Shown in pieces: positions 27,201-40,492 of a stretch of 64,000 nt of DNA. The stretch covers positions 14,619,796-14,683,795 of the forward strand of contig NC_045140.1 of the NCBI RefSeq assembly GCF_008831285.2, given 5' to 3'. The position numbers were made by a program, and so were the translations under genes. The first letter of the stretch is position 1. Each line of letters opens with the position of its first letter. Below the pieces are notes generated by a model. It saw nothing but the letters and a program-made list of their open reading frames with translations. It was not told the origin of the DNA and did not search any database. Source of the DNA: Nymphaea colorata (taxonomy: Eukaryota > Streptophyta > Magnoliopsida > Nymphaeales > Nymphaeaceae).

Positions 27201-30200
27201 GAAGGGCTTTAGAACGAACTGCTCCTTCCAAAACCTGGCATTCTTGGAAACCCCCTTCTAAAAATACCTTTTGTAGACTGGTTGGGTCATGTAGGGACTG
27301 TTTGTTCGATACTGGCACGTGAGATGAGTTTTTACAATTACGGAAAGTTGTGCGACATCTTCGTGAAAAGAGGTGACCGATGACATGACATAGCGTGCGA
27401 GAGATTTTCACTAAAGCTGCCCATTTTTTTTATCATATTTCACGAATGGAACCTTATAGTGTTGATATTTTTTCTAATGTACCAGTACTTATGGCAACAT
27501 CCGGTCCGGCGGGTAGGATCATAAAGACAATTGACCAGATAACCTTCATTAACTCTTTGGCAACTATGAAGAACCCTACTTTAAAAACTTCGTTCATTTA
27601 CCTGGTTTAGTTATGTTGGGACAAGAAAAGCAAGATAGGTCTTCGGCCACCAAATAAGACAAACGCGACCTTTGTGGTGAGTGTTTTGGGGTCGATTGCT
27701 AGATCTACTGCAAAGTGGGTGGGACTGTAGAGAAGGGAGGAGGATCATCAGTTTCTCTGTTGGTGTTTGAATCCACCAGAGGTCTCACGTTTGCCCACCT
27801 GTCATGACAATAACACAATGAATTGAACCCTGCATATCTACGTCCATTTAAATACGTGGGACTAAATATATGGGTTTAAAACTTCTGGGCAATTAGTACT
27901 AGATATGGATTTGTTTTGTTTCACCTTTCATTTGTCCTATTTGATTGATTTTATGAAACTTTTGCTCCAAGCATTGAGAAATTAAGAGGTAAAAATTTTC
28001 TCGTGATGTTAAAGTTCCGCCTAATTTTAGGCGCTACTAAAGTCTTATAACGGTTCCCAATTTGAAATACTAAAGTTATGTGTTTGTCTGCAGCTCAAAT
28101 TGTTCATGAAATTTCAACTAAAGTTCTAATTCTATAATAAAATTTTGTGCATTCGGACGAGCGAAAGTATCGTCCTTATGGAGCAAGACCGGAAGGAACA
28201 CCATTCCGGTTGTTCCGAGGGGTTAAACTGCATGGACGTTAGCGATACACCATTTAATTTGGATGTCATGTCCTATCATCTTAAAATAGAAGATCTTCTA
28301 TAGAGCCTGCAAGAATCAAACTACACTAAAAAGAATCTGGCTTTTTTAGTTTCTCAAATAAATAAGTTTACCCAATTAAAAATAAAAGCCCCTGCAGGCT
28401 TAACGATAAGGACAAAAACTAGCACTGCCTCTGCGATAGCGGTGGTTATGTACTGAAAAGGCTAGCAATGTCCTATAGGCTATGGAAGACGCGTACGTTA
28501 ATTAGCCTTAAACTATGCCCAGGGTGGAAAAAAGAAGGCATTAGTATAGGGACAATGGCAGGACCACCCACCGGTTGGGGCTCTTCAGCCTGTCCCCTTT
28601 TCTTTCAGGCCCTCTTTCTTCTCTTACTTGTTATTTTCTAACTAATATTACCAATGTCATGTCCGTATCTGGCAGACATTAAGGCATGTTCCGACTGCAA
28701 TTCACTAATTAATTTATTGAAGTAAGTTCAGACTCCAGTTATCTTCACCATTAAATGAGCCCAAGTGATTTGACTATGTATATATATTCATGACTTTCAT
28801 AAGGTTGACATCCTAACTTCATTTTCTATTTTCTTTTCATTGAAATCGACTCGTTTGTTATATATGTGAACTGCTGATTTTGCTGTTCATACTTAAAATT
28901 CTATTTAGACAACGGGTTGAATTTCCACGTTTTTTCTTTTCGTGTTTTTTTGGGCATTTTGTATGATTTAATTTTTCAAGAAGTGGATATTTTGTGCCTT
29001 TTCTTAATTTTCCAGTTGTTTGTTTTTACTTCCTTGTACGCCGCTATGCGAATGATTCGTACCATTTTAATTGCTCTTTTTATTTTACAGATGGCAGGTG
29101 GCCCAAATTGTTCAAGACAGCGCAGGAAATGGTGGGTACACTTTGGGTAGTACTCACAATTCACTTGTATATGTTAAAAGCAATCCTATTATATACTTGC
29201 ATCCTCACGCATTCTGCATCGTTCTGTAAAGCAAGGATCCGTAAATTTTCGTCCTCGTGTCTGAACAGTCCCACATGCACTTTCGTAAGTGGCGCCTGTT
29301 CATGTTTTAATGGACAAGTATACGTATAATTTCAAAACATTATAATGGTTTTACTTAACAAACTTAGGTTTAAAACGTTATTAGAAGCGTTGTGGCTGGT
29401 GTGGTCAACATGCGAGCAATTGCTTACAGGGATACGCAAAAAATACTTATTTTTATATTGATATCTTAAGACAATTTTTCTCGTTTACATGCTGACGTCT
29501 CTTAAAAAGTTTAATACAAGTACCATTTAGCCAGAAATTTCTAGCTCCACTTTTAAGTATTAAAAAAAGGTAGATAGTCCTCTGATCTTGCATTTGGTTG
29601 TGGATGCTGAACATCTCTTTTCCTTTTCTTATCTTTCCTCTCTCTCACTTATTTTCTATACACACAAGCGCATGCACACACACGTATACGCATGCACTAA
29701 TGTAAGCTGACAGCTTTTATCTCATTTAAGGGCACGTTCAAACTCATGGTAGCAAGGATTATGCATTCTTTTTTCAGAAACTTGTTTTCTTTCTTTGCTG
29801 CCTTTAAGTAAAGGTTGCTCAGGGTTTGCTGATGAAAGATATTCTCAAGTACAGTGAGGAGTGAGCGGAGCCTTGGATTCTACTGCCAATTAAATGGTTA
29901 AAGGCAAAAGGTTTCCTGATTCAGTACCGGCAGGGAGTCCACAGAAATTAACCTGGTAGACAGCTAGCCAGCCCTTGACATCTACTTTCTGTAACAGCCT
30001 TGGACCATTAACCTTATTGGCCATGGCTCCGCAGTCTAGGACAAGTTTCAGATTCCCATTGATATCGAGGTGATCCCACCGAACGATTCAACCTCTAAAT
30101 CTAATATTTTACCCGCAGAGTTTACAGCATCGGGCGTGAGAGGGGAAGCAGCTAAGGAATATTGGATCCCATCTGTTCCTGTAATCGCAGACTGTCTGAT

Positions 30201-32969
30201 TTTATGTTGAGCAAGTACAGAAAAGACCGCTCATACTTCCCTTCTCCTTCTCTCTGGATTTTTCCCGTTGCTGGCCCCCTGTGCCTTCTTTTCCATTGAT
30301 AAATAACTAGACAATTTTTTTTTTGAAAAAAAAATGCGTCCTTATATAGTACTTTAAAATCAATGAGCAATGGGCTTCTTGGTTCGTTCATTTATTTTTC
30401 TTGTTAGAACTGAAAATTGACTTGGGTAAAGCTGGATTTTAGGGTCCCTCATGTATTGTTTATCTCCTCGTACGACTTAGGAAAAGTGGGATCTGCGCAA
30501 AGAGAAAGGCAACGTCGACGTGGTCATGATGTGCTTGTGGAGACGGATGCTCCACGCAGCAATCAAATTTTTGTCCACACGATCTCCATTCAAGGAATTG
30601 CTTCACCATCATCTTAATCACAATCGATAGGTTAATTCAATCAACAAACCAAATATGTTAATGTGATTAAATTATAATCTCATGAAAAGTTTCTGTGCAT
30701 CGATCGAGACACATTGTCGCAAGCTCAACTGCATGAAACCGCGTGGCTTCTTCCACTTTATCGCACAATTGAATGCGTAGAAGCAACGTCACTTCATGCT
30801 TTCGCTTGTCCAAGGAGTAGATATATGTCGATGGATCGCCTACCCAGTCATAATTTACACTGCATTGTTAAATAGTTTGAAAACCTTTTCGAAAGGGTGA
30901 CAACCCGTCTCAAAATCTTTACTGCACAGTGCTGCCTGCAACTATGTGATGATCAAAAGTTCCAAAATCACGCCAACTTGCTTACCTGCATAACTTCAGG
31001 TGACTATATTTTCTGAGTAGTATATATATATATATATGTAAAGTTATTATGTTAAAAATTCTGAATTTGTGAATAGAGAGTTGGGAGTTCCCAATTCCTT
31101 GATCGTTTGTGTCATTCTTTCTTTGATTGATTTGTTATAGAAGGGTACTCTCGTACCGGTGCATGAGATTATTAAGTTCCGGCAATATCTGAAATTTTTG
31201 TATGAGGTGCTCTTTGAGAGCATTGGGGTATCGTCCATATCACTTCCAACACCGGATATACTTTCGGCGATGACATGTTTGCTTTTATTTCTCAAGGAAT
31301 AAAATCTTGCGCATTATGAAGGGTTAGGGAGATCCGAGTGTGTGATGCATCCTTTCCTGTCTCATTTTGCGTAAGTGGAGGCAAAGACTGTCGCTGAGAT
31401 AACCTGAAACGACATAAGGTTGATGCATGTCTGCCCAAGCTATACAGCCTTTCGCAGGTCCAAAAGATTGGGCCTCAAGTGAATCTTTTGATTTTTTTTT
31501 TTTTTTTCCAAGCACACGGCTCAGTTACGAATAAGTAAATATATAAAAATTGTGTTTTAGTTTTTTCACATTTTTTGTTGTTTCTTTATAACTTTTATCG
31601 TAGTTAGTCCGGAATCTCAAATAGGAGAGAACTTACAGTAAACAAACATTGGATTTTAGTACTAAGTCCAACATTTTTTTATTAAAACAAAACATGTTTA
31701 AAAGAGTCTTTATAACTATATTAAGAAGTTTATCTTGTGTTTAAAATAGTTTTTGAATAAAAGAAATTAAAGAGTCTTTTTTTTTTTAATGTGTGACATA
31801 AGTTTCTGGTTTTTTACTTTATGTATGTATATATGTGTTAAAGATTTGACAGGAGGAGGATGGTTGTAAACCTTGGTATGGAGACAAGGCGGCCTGCGGG
31901 GCCCCTCCTTATCTTTCGTTTTCATGTGAATATTACTCAACTGCCCTTGCTTAACGAGAAAGCTGGTGGGGTGCTCTTTGGTCATTTTGGAACAGAAGGG
32001 CATTTACGTCAACAAAGGTTTAGCGGACTAGGGGCCTACGCCCTACGACACCTCTGGTCAGAACAGAGCCAAGGCCTATTTCCGTCATTTTCTATCGCGA
32101 AGGGGTTTTCCCGGCAATAAACTGTTGACGGAAGGGTAGCCACGAGTTTTGCCACAGCCTATGCGCCAGAAGCCTAGCAAAGGCCACCAATGGGGATTAG
32201 ACAACTCGGAAACGGGCAAAACGTGGGTCCCACAAGTCCGTTTTGTTTTATCTCATGGTTCGGGGAAGACAAAGAATCGATACTTACGGATCGGGTCAAA
32301 ACAAGATCCAATACCATATACAAAACCACGGATCCAATATCATTAAGCAATCACAGCATGATGCGAACCTATTGGCCATCCCCTTTTTTTAATATGAAAC
32401 AATAACACATCTATTTGTTTTATTGAAAAACTGACGCTGAGATTACTTGGTCAATATTTTGTGAAATTCAAATCCTTACCAGCATCAGTTTCTACACTGT
32501 CTCGGTCAATAATAGTAATGAGATCCACGTACCATATAAAAATATTCAAAATCAAATGACCATGTATTTCACACAAAGTACACATGAGCTCCAATTTCTT
32601 TCGTGAATAATGATGACCGTATATTGATGGATTAGTGCACTAGTTCTGCATTTATTCGAGTATATTTTGCTCACTTGGGCTTTCTCTTATACGTTATGTT
32701 TGAAAATAGGAGAATTATCGGACTCTTTCTTTTTAGGAGGTGGAACCCTTTAAATGTCTTTATTTAGTTTGCTCTTCTGTTCTTCTTCATCCATGATCCC
32801 AACCACCCAGGGAATCATCTGGCAATGGGATGATAAAAAGATCCAAGACTATGGATGGCCTCCAAATAGATGCAGTCAATTCTGACTCTATACAAGGCAA
32901 GTAAACCTAACCCTCTCTAAAGTAAAATTGCATGTTTTACTCATTGGGAGACACATTGACTCACTGACA

Positions 32970-33093
32970 TAGTGGTGGAGCCAGAAAAATTGGTTGGTAT
33001 AAGGAAAAATGTTTAAAGATACTCATTTAAAAAAAAAAAAAAAAAAAGTTAAAGAGACTGGTGTGGACAGTTGACCATGCGGCTCGGCCACTA
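32970..33093. mobile_element. Small inverted-repeat element (MITE candidate), 124 bp
   Basis: The left end is TAGTGGTGGAGCC. The reverse complement of the right end is TAGTGGCCGAGCC, so 11 of 13 terminal bases match. The body is AT-rich, contains an 18-base A run and has no coding frame. The flanks, CTCACTGACA on the left and CTCACAGAG on the right, resemble an imperfect target duplication. Similar GGCGGAGCC-type termini are common in plant non-autonomous DNA transposons; the superfamily is not settled. Confidence 0.4.
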
Positions 33094-36000
33094 CTCACAG
33101 AGATGATAACCTATTAAAGAAAAAGCTAGTTGCTGGTGTTGGTATGGCTCTAAGGGCTAAGCAAAGGCCAAGGCCGTGGTTGACCTGACCTAGTGGAGTA
33201 AGAAAATGCGAATATTTATGATGGGTGGGTCTGCCTGGTCAATAAGAAGCAATGGACCCACGTCGTGCTACCTTAACCTTCCTAACCACCCAACAGGACC
33301 AGCTCATGAACCATGTGCCCCCACCCACCTAAATTCTTGCTATGTATTAAACATTTGACATCCATTGTTTCAATATTTATAAGATCTTTCTTTTTTCTTT
33401 TTTCCAAATGTCTCCTCTCAACTTTATATTTATAATGTTCCTTCCATACTGGACATATTTGGGTCATCTTCATGTGTCACCCTGTCCCACACCTTTAACT
33501 TAGTCCGTGCAGGCACATGTGTTCCGTCCCACAAATCAAACACTCTTTAGGGTGTGTTTGTTGCTTGTCATGTCCTAAGTGGCCCCACAACAATAATATT
33601 CCTAATATAGTAAAAGAATAAATTATTATGGTTAATCTTGAGGTGGAAGATGTTCTTTCCAGCTGCTGCCTTTTTCAGGAGTTCACTTGATTGGTTAGTT
33701 GAGGTGCACTTCTTTTTCTAAAGTGAACCATGGCATCGTCACCTTTGGTTGATCTGGGACCTCACAACCCCACAGCACAGCACACTGAAAAAAAAAAAAA
33801 AAAGATGATGAAGACGAAGAAGCAGATTTGTCTTTCTAATCCAAGTAGCCAGTGTTCTCAGTTCAAAATGCCAACATTGGTCACCATATTTGGAGAAAAT
33901 CAAACATCAAGGCATTCAGATTTCACCAAGTGTTCATACTGGCCAAGATTTTATTCTATGGCCGATCTGAGGATTTTTGTCCGCGATATAGATGCTCATC
34001 TCTAGACATCATCGCCATTGGAATCAACCTCAACGGTAAGAATCCAATGCGTGTCACTCTCAACTCTCTCAAAAGTGTTCCAAGCACTATTTTAGGAGTT
34101 GTTGTTCGACAGAATGAATAATCTGTTCGTGTCTGATAAATCTATTCTAAAGATTGGAGCAGATTCATGGCATACTAGTTCTACCGTTTCAAGAATCTAC
34201 CTCAATCTTTAGTGTAGAGTTATTGTACATTTGCATACGTATACGCTGCCAAACTATCCCTCGGTGTCTGATACTAGAAAAAATTAACTGTATGTATGGA
34301 GATCATTTCAATGCTATGAACTTCAAAATGAAATCGCTTATATAGTTTTCGAAGAAAACAAAACTGTCCCAGAAAATACGGGGTTCGTATATCTCACAAG
34401 CTAATCAAACCCGATCTCGCGGTTAGGAAGAAATGTCTTCCTTATTTCACAAAAATTGCGTGTTGCTCTGCAAGATCATGTTGAAACTAGGGCCAGTCTT
34501 GCTTTTCCCTTTTTTGTGATCACAAGGAAAGGAAGGTTAACTTTTACGCTTAGTTTCTTGTGGAGTATTTTATAAAATTTGAATTCTCTATTCAATATGG
34601 AAGCTTTGCGTACTCTATTTGTTGGAAAAACAGGCGTGTTTGAAGATTTTGAGATCGTCCAAACCTCGACGTTACTTTGGCAAATAATACTGACAAATTT
34701 TGGCTATCAGCCGCTAGACTAGAGGGTGTTCGATGGTTTGGAATTTTAATGACAATTTCAAAATCATAATTCCACTTCAAACTAAAATGGAATCAAAATT
34801 TTAGGTTTCAATTTCTTAATTTCAGAAACAAAATACCACGTTTGCCAACCATGCATCGAGCCATCTCGCTTGCTTGATGGGCAAAACTGTGTCGATAATA
34901 TTAAATTTATATTTCACATCAATAATGGCTGACCAATTGAACCGTAGCTTTCTTCGCTAAGATAGCTTTGGCCTTCCCACAAAAAATTGTGGAGTCATTA
35001 TTTTTATCCTTCCGACGACATATAAAAAGTGCTCTTCTCAACGTGTCTACGATTTGTATATTAGCATTCTTTCTTTATTATTAAACAAGCCCCTAGAGAG
35101 CTAGAACGAGTAACATGTCTCAATGTGGAAAAAGCAAGTGCACTTTAATTTTTTAAAAAAAAGTATCAATAGGCAGGAGCCTATTATTTGTCTTGGGGCG
35201 TGATGTTTTAAATAATTAAAAAAAAAAAACTGAAAATTAGGTGGTTCTGATCTTTTAGAGGTTTAATATGTAACTAAGAAACGCACTGGATACTGACAAT
35301 GTCGTTCTTATCGTCTCCTTTTAGATAAGGCACTTATTCTCCAACATGATCCCAACTTTTTAAAGTTGTGAACAAACCGATGTGATTTTCTAATGCACCC
35401 AAGATGCGTGGAGCATTCACGTTCATAAAATTCTCTCATTTTAAAATATATGGATCACCCTCTTTTCTAGATTTGAAATTTATGAATTTGAGGCATAATG
35501 AAAATCTTAAATTAATCATGGTTCTCAAATCATGATTTTGTAAGAAACAATGGAGGCCCTTCTTAAATCAAATCCTCAAGTCTAAGATCCGGTATAATCA
35601 AATGCCTCCCAAATCTTTAGATTCTGGGAATTTGATGAAAGTTCTAAACTTGAGACCTCTGGATCTTAAATCTATGAATCTAATGTGGCATGGCTTTATG
35701 ACCAGAAGTATATACAATCAATGCTTTGTCAAATTAAAGATGCTTGTGGTGTATCAGACAAACCCACATTTTGAACTACCAAGTGAATGTGTTGAACTAG
35801 TGAATCGAGCATGAACATATTGTGGCATTCAAACTTAAGCATATCATCTTAGTTTTGTCTTAATCACACCAAAATCCATCGGAAAGAGATCCGATATGTT
35901 CTCAAGCACTCATCAAACACGTTGTTTTTTTGGGGTTCGGTTGTCTCGGTTTGCAAACCGACGGCGCTTGGAGGACAGCCATTACGAGCACTTTGTGCAA

Positions 36001-36103
36001 AAGTAGTAGCGTCATTACGGTCCATCTCTAGGATGGACGGTTGTCGAGATGGCTGTTCGGCCATTGGCGAAGTCGCAGCTCTTGCCGCCGATTGCTCTTC
36101 ATC

Positions 36104-38125
36104 ATGAAGGCAGTTGCTCGCTTCTGCACCCTCTCTATCGATCGAGATGTCGTCTTCTGGAACAAGAGCATTTCGAGTCTCGTCCGAAAGGGCCTACTCC
36201 GCGAAGCCCACAGAGTGTTCGACGAAATGCCCCAGCGAACTGTCGTCTCCTGGAATGCCATCATAACTGGCTACGTCCGGAACAATGATCTAAAGCAAGC
36301 TCGCAAACTGTTCGATGAAATGCCTCAAAAGGACGTGGTCTCTTGGAACTTGATCCTGTCCGCGTATATTAGAGTCGGGAAGATAGACGAGGGGAGGCGG
36401 TTTTTCGATGGGATTACGGCGAAGGATGCAGTGTCTTGGAATACTATGATCGGTGGGTATACGAAAGTTTTGAGAATATCGGATGCACACAGCCTGTTCG
36501 AAAAGACGCCTATGAGGAACGTGGTATCGTGGAACACCATGATCACTGGATACGTCGGTTGCGGAGATTTACGTTCGGCAAAGGAACTGTTTGAGAGGAT
36601 GCCCGCGAGGGATTTAGCGTCGTGGAATGCGATGGTTGTGGGTCTTGTGCAGAACGGGGAGTTGGATGAGGCCGCTAGGTTGCTGGAGAAAATGGGGAAA
36701 GGGGATGTTGATGCGTATAACAGTTTGATTGCTGGCTATGGGCAGAACAGGAGAGTGGAAGATGCTCGTCGCTTGTTTGATAAGATTCCTCGCGAAGGCT
36801 GCTGTAGACAAAATGAGCCTGGTGTTGATGACGGGATTAAGAAATTTGAGAGAAATGTGGTTTCCTGGAATACCATGATCATGTGTTATGTTAAGGACGG
36901 AAACTTGCCTGCTGCACAACAGTTGTTCGATGAAATGCCTGTCCGCGATATTGTGTCATGGAATACACTAATCAGTGGTTATGTACATGCATCCGCGATT
37001 GATAAGGCATTGTTTCTGTTCAGTAAAGTTCCTGGGCCGGATGTGGAGACGTGGAACTCCATTATCTCCGGACTGGCTCAGAACAGGAGATTGGAGGACG
37101 CTCGCTCTTTCTTTAACAGTGCACCGCGGAAGAACTTGGTTTCGTGGAATGCAATAATATCTGGTTGTGAACAGAATGACGACTACCATGGAGCACTCGA
37201 TCTCTTCCTCAAGATGCAGGAATGCTGTCTGAAACCTGATAAACACACACTGTCATGTGTTCTCAGTGCGTGTGCTGGACTAGTGGCTTTGCATCAGGGA
37301 AAGCAGATACATCAGTACCTCACAAAATCATGGGTCTGCGACACACCTTTGAAGAACTCTCTTATAACAATGTATTCTAAATGTGGAGAGATTACTGACG
37401 CTAGAAAAGTATTTGATGACGTGCAATTTAGAGATTTGATTTCTTGGAATGCATTAATCGGAGGATATGCACATAATGGTTGTGCAGAGGAAGCCCTGCT
37501 GATGTTTAGCAAGATGAAAATGTTGAAAGTGGCACCCAGTCATATTACGTTCCTTTCTGTGTTATCAGCATGTGGCCATGCAGGCTTAGTGGAGGAAGGC
37601 AGGAGACATTTCTGTTCCATGACTGAAGATTTTCATATCATTCCAAGGATGGAGCATTTTGCCTCCATGGTTGATATCTTCGGCAGAAGTGGGCTTATAC
37701 AAGAGGCAGTCGAACTCATAAATGAAATGCCAGTTTTACCAGACAGGTCTGTCTGGGGATCTTTGCTTTCTGCTGCCAAAATTCATGCCAATCTAGAAGT
37801 CGCTGCCTTGGCAGCTCAGGCTTTAATTAAGCTTGAGCCAGAAAGCTCCATGTCATATGTTGTCTTATCCAATATGTATGCCAATGCAGGAAAATGGAAT
37901 GCTGCACTAGAAGTAAGAAAGTTGATGGAAAAAAATGGTGTCAAAAAGGAACCCGGGTACAGCCATATTGAGTTGCTAAACACGGTTCATGCCTTTGTTG
38001 CAGGAGACAGAACGCATCCCATGGCTCAAAAAATATATGAAGTGACCGAATGCTTCAGTCTGCATGTCAATGATTTTGTTTTTGGATATGAAACTTCAGA
38101 TTCTCTTGTGATTGACAAAGGGTGA
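36104..38125 (+). CDS. MEF9: PLS/E-class pentatricopeptide repeat protein, MEF9-like
   Basis: This intronless gene encodes 673 aa from the first in-frame ATG. The frame is open upstream to about 36041, but no earlier ATG is in frame. Most of the protein is tandem PPR units with the signature VVSWNxxIxGY followed by ARxLFDEMP. The early repeats are short, as in PLS-type proteins, and later longer ones contain CLKPDKHTLSCVLSACAGL and APSHITFLSVLSACGHAGL. The C-terminus has E-type features (VWGSLLSAAKIH, KLEPESSMSYVVLSNMYA, GYSHIE) and stops without a DYW deaminase domain. E-class PPR proteins bind organellar RNA and guide C-to-U editing. The long non-PPR insert before KNVVSWN-like repeats and the PSHITF and LEPESS segments match Arabidopsis At1g62260 (MEF9, a mitochondrial editing factor), from memory. 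Family assignment is near certain; orthology is likely. Confidence 0.85.
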   Translation: MKAVARFCTLSIDRDVVFWNKSISSLVRKGLLREAHRVFDEMPQRTVVSWNAIITGYVRNNDLKQARKLFDEMPQKDVVSWNLILSAYIRVGKIDEGRRFFDGITAKDAVSWNTMIGGYTKVLRISDAHSLFEKTPMRNVVSWNTMITGYVGCGDLRSAKELFERMPARDLASWNAMVVGLVQNGELDEAARLLEKMGKGDVDAYNSLIAGYGQNRRVEDARRLFDKIPREGCCRQNEPGVDDGIKKFERNVVSWNTMIMCYVKDGNLPAAQQLFDEMPVRDIVSWNTLISGYVHASAIDKALFLFSKVPGPDVETWNSIISGLAQNRRLEDARSFFNSAPRKNLVSWNAIISGCEQNDDYHGALDLFLKMQECCLKPDKHTLSCVLSACAGLVALHQGKQIHQYLTKSWVCDTPLKNSLITMYSKCGEITDARKVFDDVQFRDLISWNALIGGYAHNGCAEEALLMFSKMKMLKVAPSHITFLSVLSACGHAGLVEEGRRHFCSMTEDFHIIPRMEHFASMVDIFGRSGLIQEAVELINEMPVLPDRSVWGSLLSAAKIHANLEVAALAAQALIKLEPESSMSYVVLSNMYANAGKWNAALEVRKLMEKNGVKKEPGYSHIELLNTVHAFVAGDRTHPMAQKIYEVTECFSLHVNDFVFGYETSDSLVIDKG

Positions 38126-38777
38126 AATATTGTGGTCTAGGATGATAGAATTTTGGTGATATAATATTCCTCAACTTGATTGACCTTGTGGTCTGGGTTT
38201 CAGTCTTCCGATTCAGGTATCACAGGCACCGGTTTCATTAGCGGATGTGGATCCAATGATTCCAATCTGAAAAGGGAAGGAAAATTTCAGCAAAATGTCA
38301 CTGCACTTAATTAAATCAAAGAACTAATAGTGCAATGACCAGCTGTCGGCCGATGTGTAAGACCTGCATGTCTGAGACTTGCACACATGCATATGCTAAA
38401 GTCCAGCAACATGAGCGACCTCACTGCATAATTATCAGCAAGTCTCACTTCTTTTTATGCAACTGAAGTGAGTTGGGAACTTTCATGCTGATTTCTTCAG
38501 GAAAACTAGCTTGTGGTGACTTATACTGATGCTGGTAAATGTACTACAGTTAACATGGGAAACACCGCAGCATTTGCTAAGCTGGTAGTAAGGATCAAGA
38601 AAAAGAGCATGAGATGGCTTTCATAAGTTAACCATAACGAACAGCTTTTCATGGGGATCTCACATACAGCAATAAAAGAAACAGCCTGGCCTGCAAAGAT
38701 GAGTTCATTTTGCATGTGATAGTGGTGGTCCTGAGCCCCTCGTCTCCCGAAGCAGCAACAACGCCTGGGCCTTCCCC

Positions 38778-38981
38778 TTACCCGGGCTGTGACTGATCAG
38801 TGTTTTCTTCATGATCTGCCACGGTCATATGGCTGTTGGAGCATAGTATCAAGATAGATGCATCCAGCAAGTTGGCTTCATCTTCTGCTTCACCTCTTCC
38901 AACTCTGTCTTCACGCACATTAAGCAGGGAGAATAGATCGGCTGCATATTTAGTGGCAGCGTCTTTATTCCTATGGCGAAA
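38778..38981 (-). other. Exon-like open frame, unrecognised
   Basis: On the minus strand a consensus acceptor (TCGTTTTAG) at 38982-38990 is followed by 67 open codons. They begin FRHRNKDAATKYAADLFSLL and include EDEANLLDASILILCSNS, then a TAA stop. The composition (acidic, amphipathic, few rare residues) looks like real protein. There is no ATG near its start, so it would be a terminal exon, or an internal exon if the GGGTAAGG at the end acts as a donor. I could not find convincing upstream exons between 39.0 and 40.5 kb and do not recognise the family. It may also be a relic of a broken gene. Confidence 0.4.
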
Positions 38982-40492
38982 CTAAAACGAATGAGAAGGA
39001 AAATTGAGAAAGGCAACTAAGAGCTTTGATCTTGCATTTTGTTACGGTGAGTATCTGAATGCAATTGGTTTACAGCTTGCTTGAGGAATTGTAGGAGTCT
39101 CGGTCAAACGATCTGGGCATGGGAAACTTCTTGGGGATGATTCCTCCTTACAACCGTAGCCCCAACTGCAGCTCTAGTACAAGGCTCAGGCGGTGAATTT
39201 TGTCATGGAAAGGTAACTGAGAATCCTCTCAGTCTAAAAGTAACAGAAGGAGAGGGCTGATGGAGACGCTAAGCCACTTTTTCAACTTTCGAGTCCTGCT
39301 GATTATTCGAGTTACGGCAAGCCCATGTTTTGTTGGAGAACTCGCCCTCCGATGTGAATCTTCACCATCAGAATAAATACTCCGAGTCATCACAGTGCTT
39401 CAGCACAAGTCGCCCGACTCACCTCTTCTACGCAACAATAAACAGGTTTTTGCATTTATATACATCTTTTCTAGTGTCAATTATGCCGCCATTTGAAAGT
39501 ATGGAAGAACCAGATTTGGCAAACGTTCAAATGGATCACATTTTTCTGTCTCAAAAAAGTTAGTATGAATTGCTGATGTTCCACCCTAAGCTTTTGCATC
39601 TAACTCATTCTGCTATATCTGGGTCCAGTTTTTTTCCCTCCTCTCTTCAGGGTATTAACGCACAGCAATAAACGAAGTACAGATTCTGCAACAAGCAGTC
39701 TCTTTTCATGTAAATGTCAGTCTTCAAGAGCTCATGAACTTTAAATCACACTGTTAAAATTGCCACGTATACACTTCATTTTATTTGGAAAAAACATGAA
39801 CCGACCACGTTTATCAACGCGAGCAAACGGAAGGTAGTCAATAATCCAATGATCTCCGAGCTTCTTATATCGCTAAGTCTTTCATGTCGGTCCCTTTTCT
39901 TCAATATTATGCACCCTTGACTTGCGAACTCGGCATTTCTCGACCGTGAACCCGAGGTCTTCTGCATGGCTAAAAGACGTGAGAGGCATCATATCAGCTT
40001 TGATCAGGGATAGAATGTTGTATTTGGACCTTTCCAGCTGCTGCAAATATCATGAATTGGTAATGAACTCATCGGAGACATAAAAATCTTGTGCATGCCT
40101 GGTGTATCATTTTAATTTTTGTTCCACTATTGTCTCAACACGACCAAAAGGAGGATATGTTTAAAAATTTAAAGTAATAATTAGTATTTCTTATATTCAG
40201 CAATAAATTAAATTTGCAGTAGCCACAAGAAAGGGAAATACAGCAACCTGTAAGCGGCCATCCTGCGTTGAATGTGGGTTAAAATATCGATATTGTGTTA
40301 TCACAGTGAAATTTAAAATCTCATAAAGAAAAAATGGGAAAAATGTTGGAAAAAGCTCCTCATGAGATACTCAAAGCCTTCAAAGGCTGTGTGCTAAGTA
40401 GGACGTACAGATATGCTTAGAAAACATGGTACACCAAATTTCTGTTTTCACCACAACTTTTGAAATAAAAAGGCTTGACAGTACCCATCGTT

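Larger units (their letters stand above)
19212..36103. other. Gene-poor stretch between AP2 and the PPR gene
   Basis: No open frame here could be tied to a known family. Frames up to 187 codons near 21.1-21.6 kb overlap on both strands in a low-complexity, trinucleotide-rich segment and look non-coding. Several minus-strand frames between 24.5 and 27.4 kb are moderately long and may be remains of a retroelement, but I cannot identify a reverse-transcriptase or endonuclease motif in them. Confidence 0.5.

Noticed and set aside
24498-27411. Cluster of minus-strand frames of 60-125 codons that could be a decayed LINE
   Set aside because: No reverse-transcriptase FADD-type motif, endonuclease signature or poly-A tail could be recognised; frames are not colinear with a family I know.
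34729-34860. Inverted TCGATG...GGTTTGG / CTCGATGCATGGTTGG ends suggesting another MITE
   Set aside because: Only about 6-10 bases pair, with gaps, and no target duplication is visible; not distinguishable from chance.
36041-36103. Extension of the PPR frame upstream of the chosen ATG
   Set aside because: The extension has no ATG (it opens at TTG). The ATG at about 36049 is in another frame, so 36104 is the first usable start.
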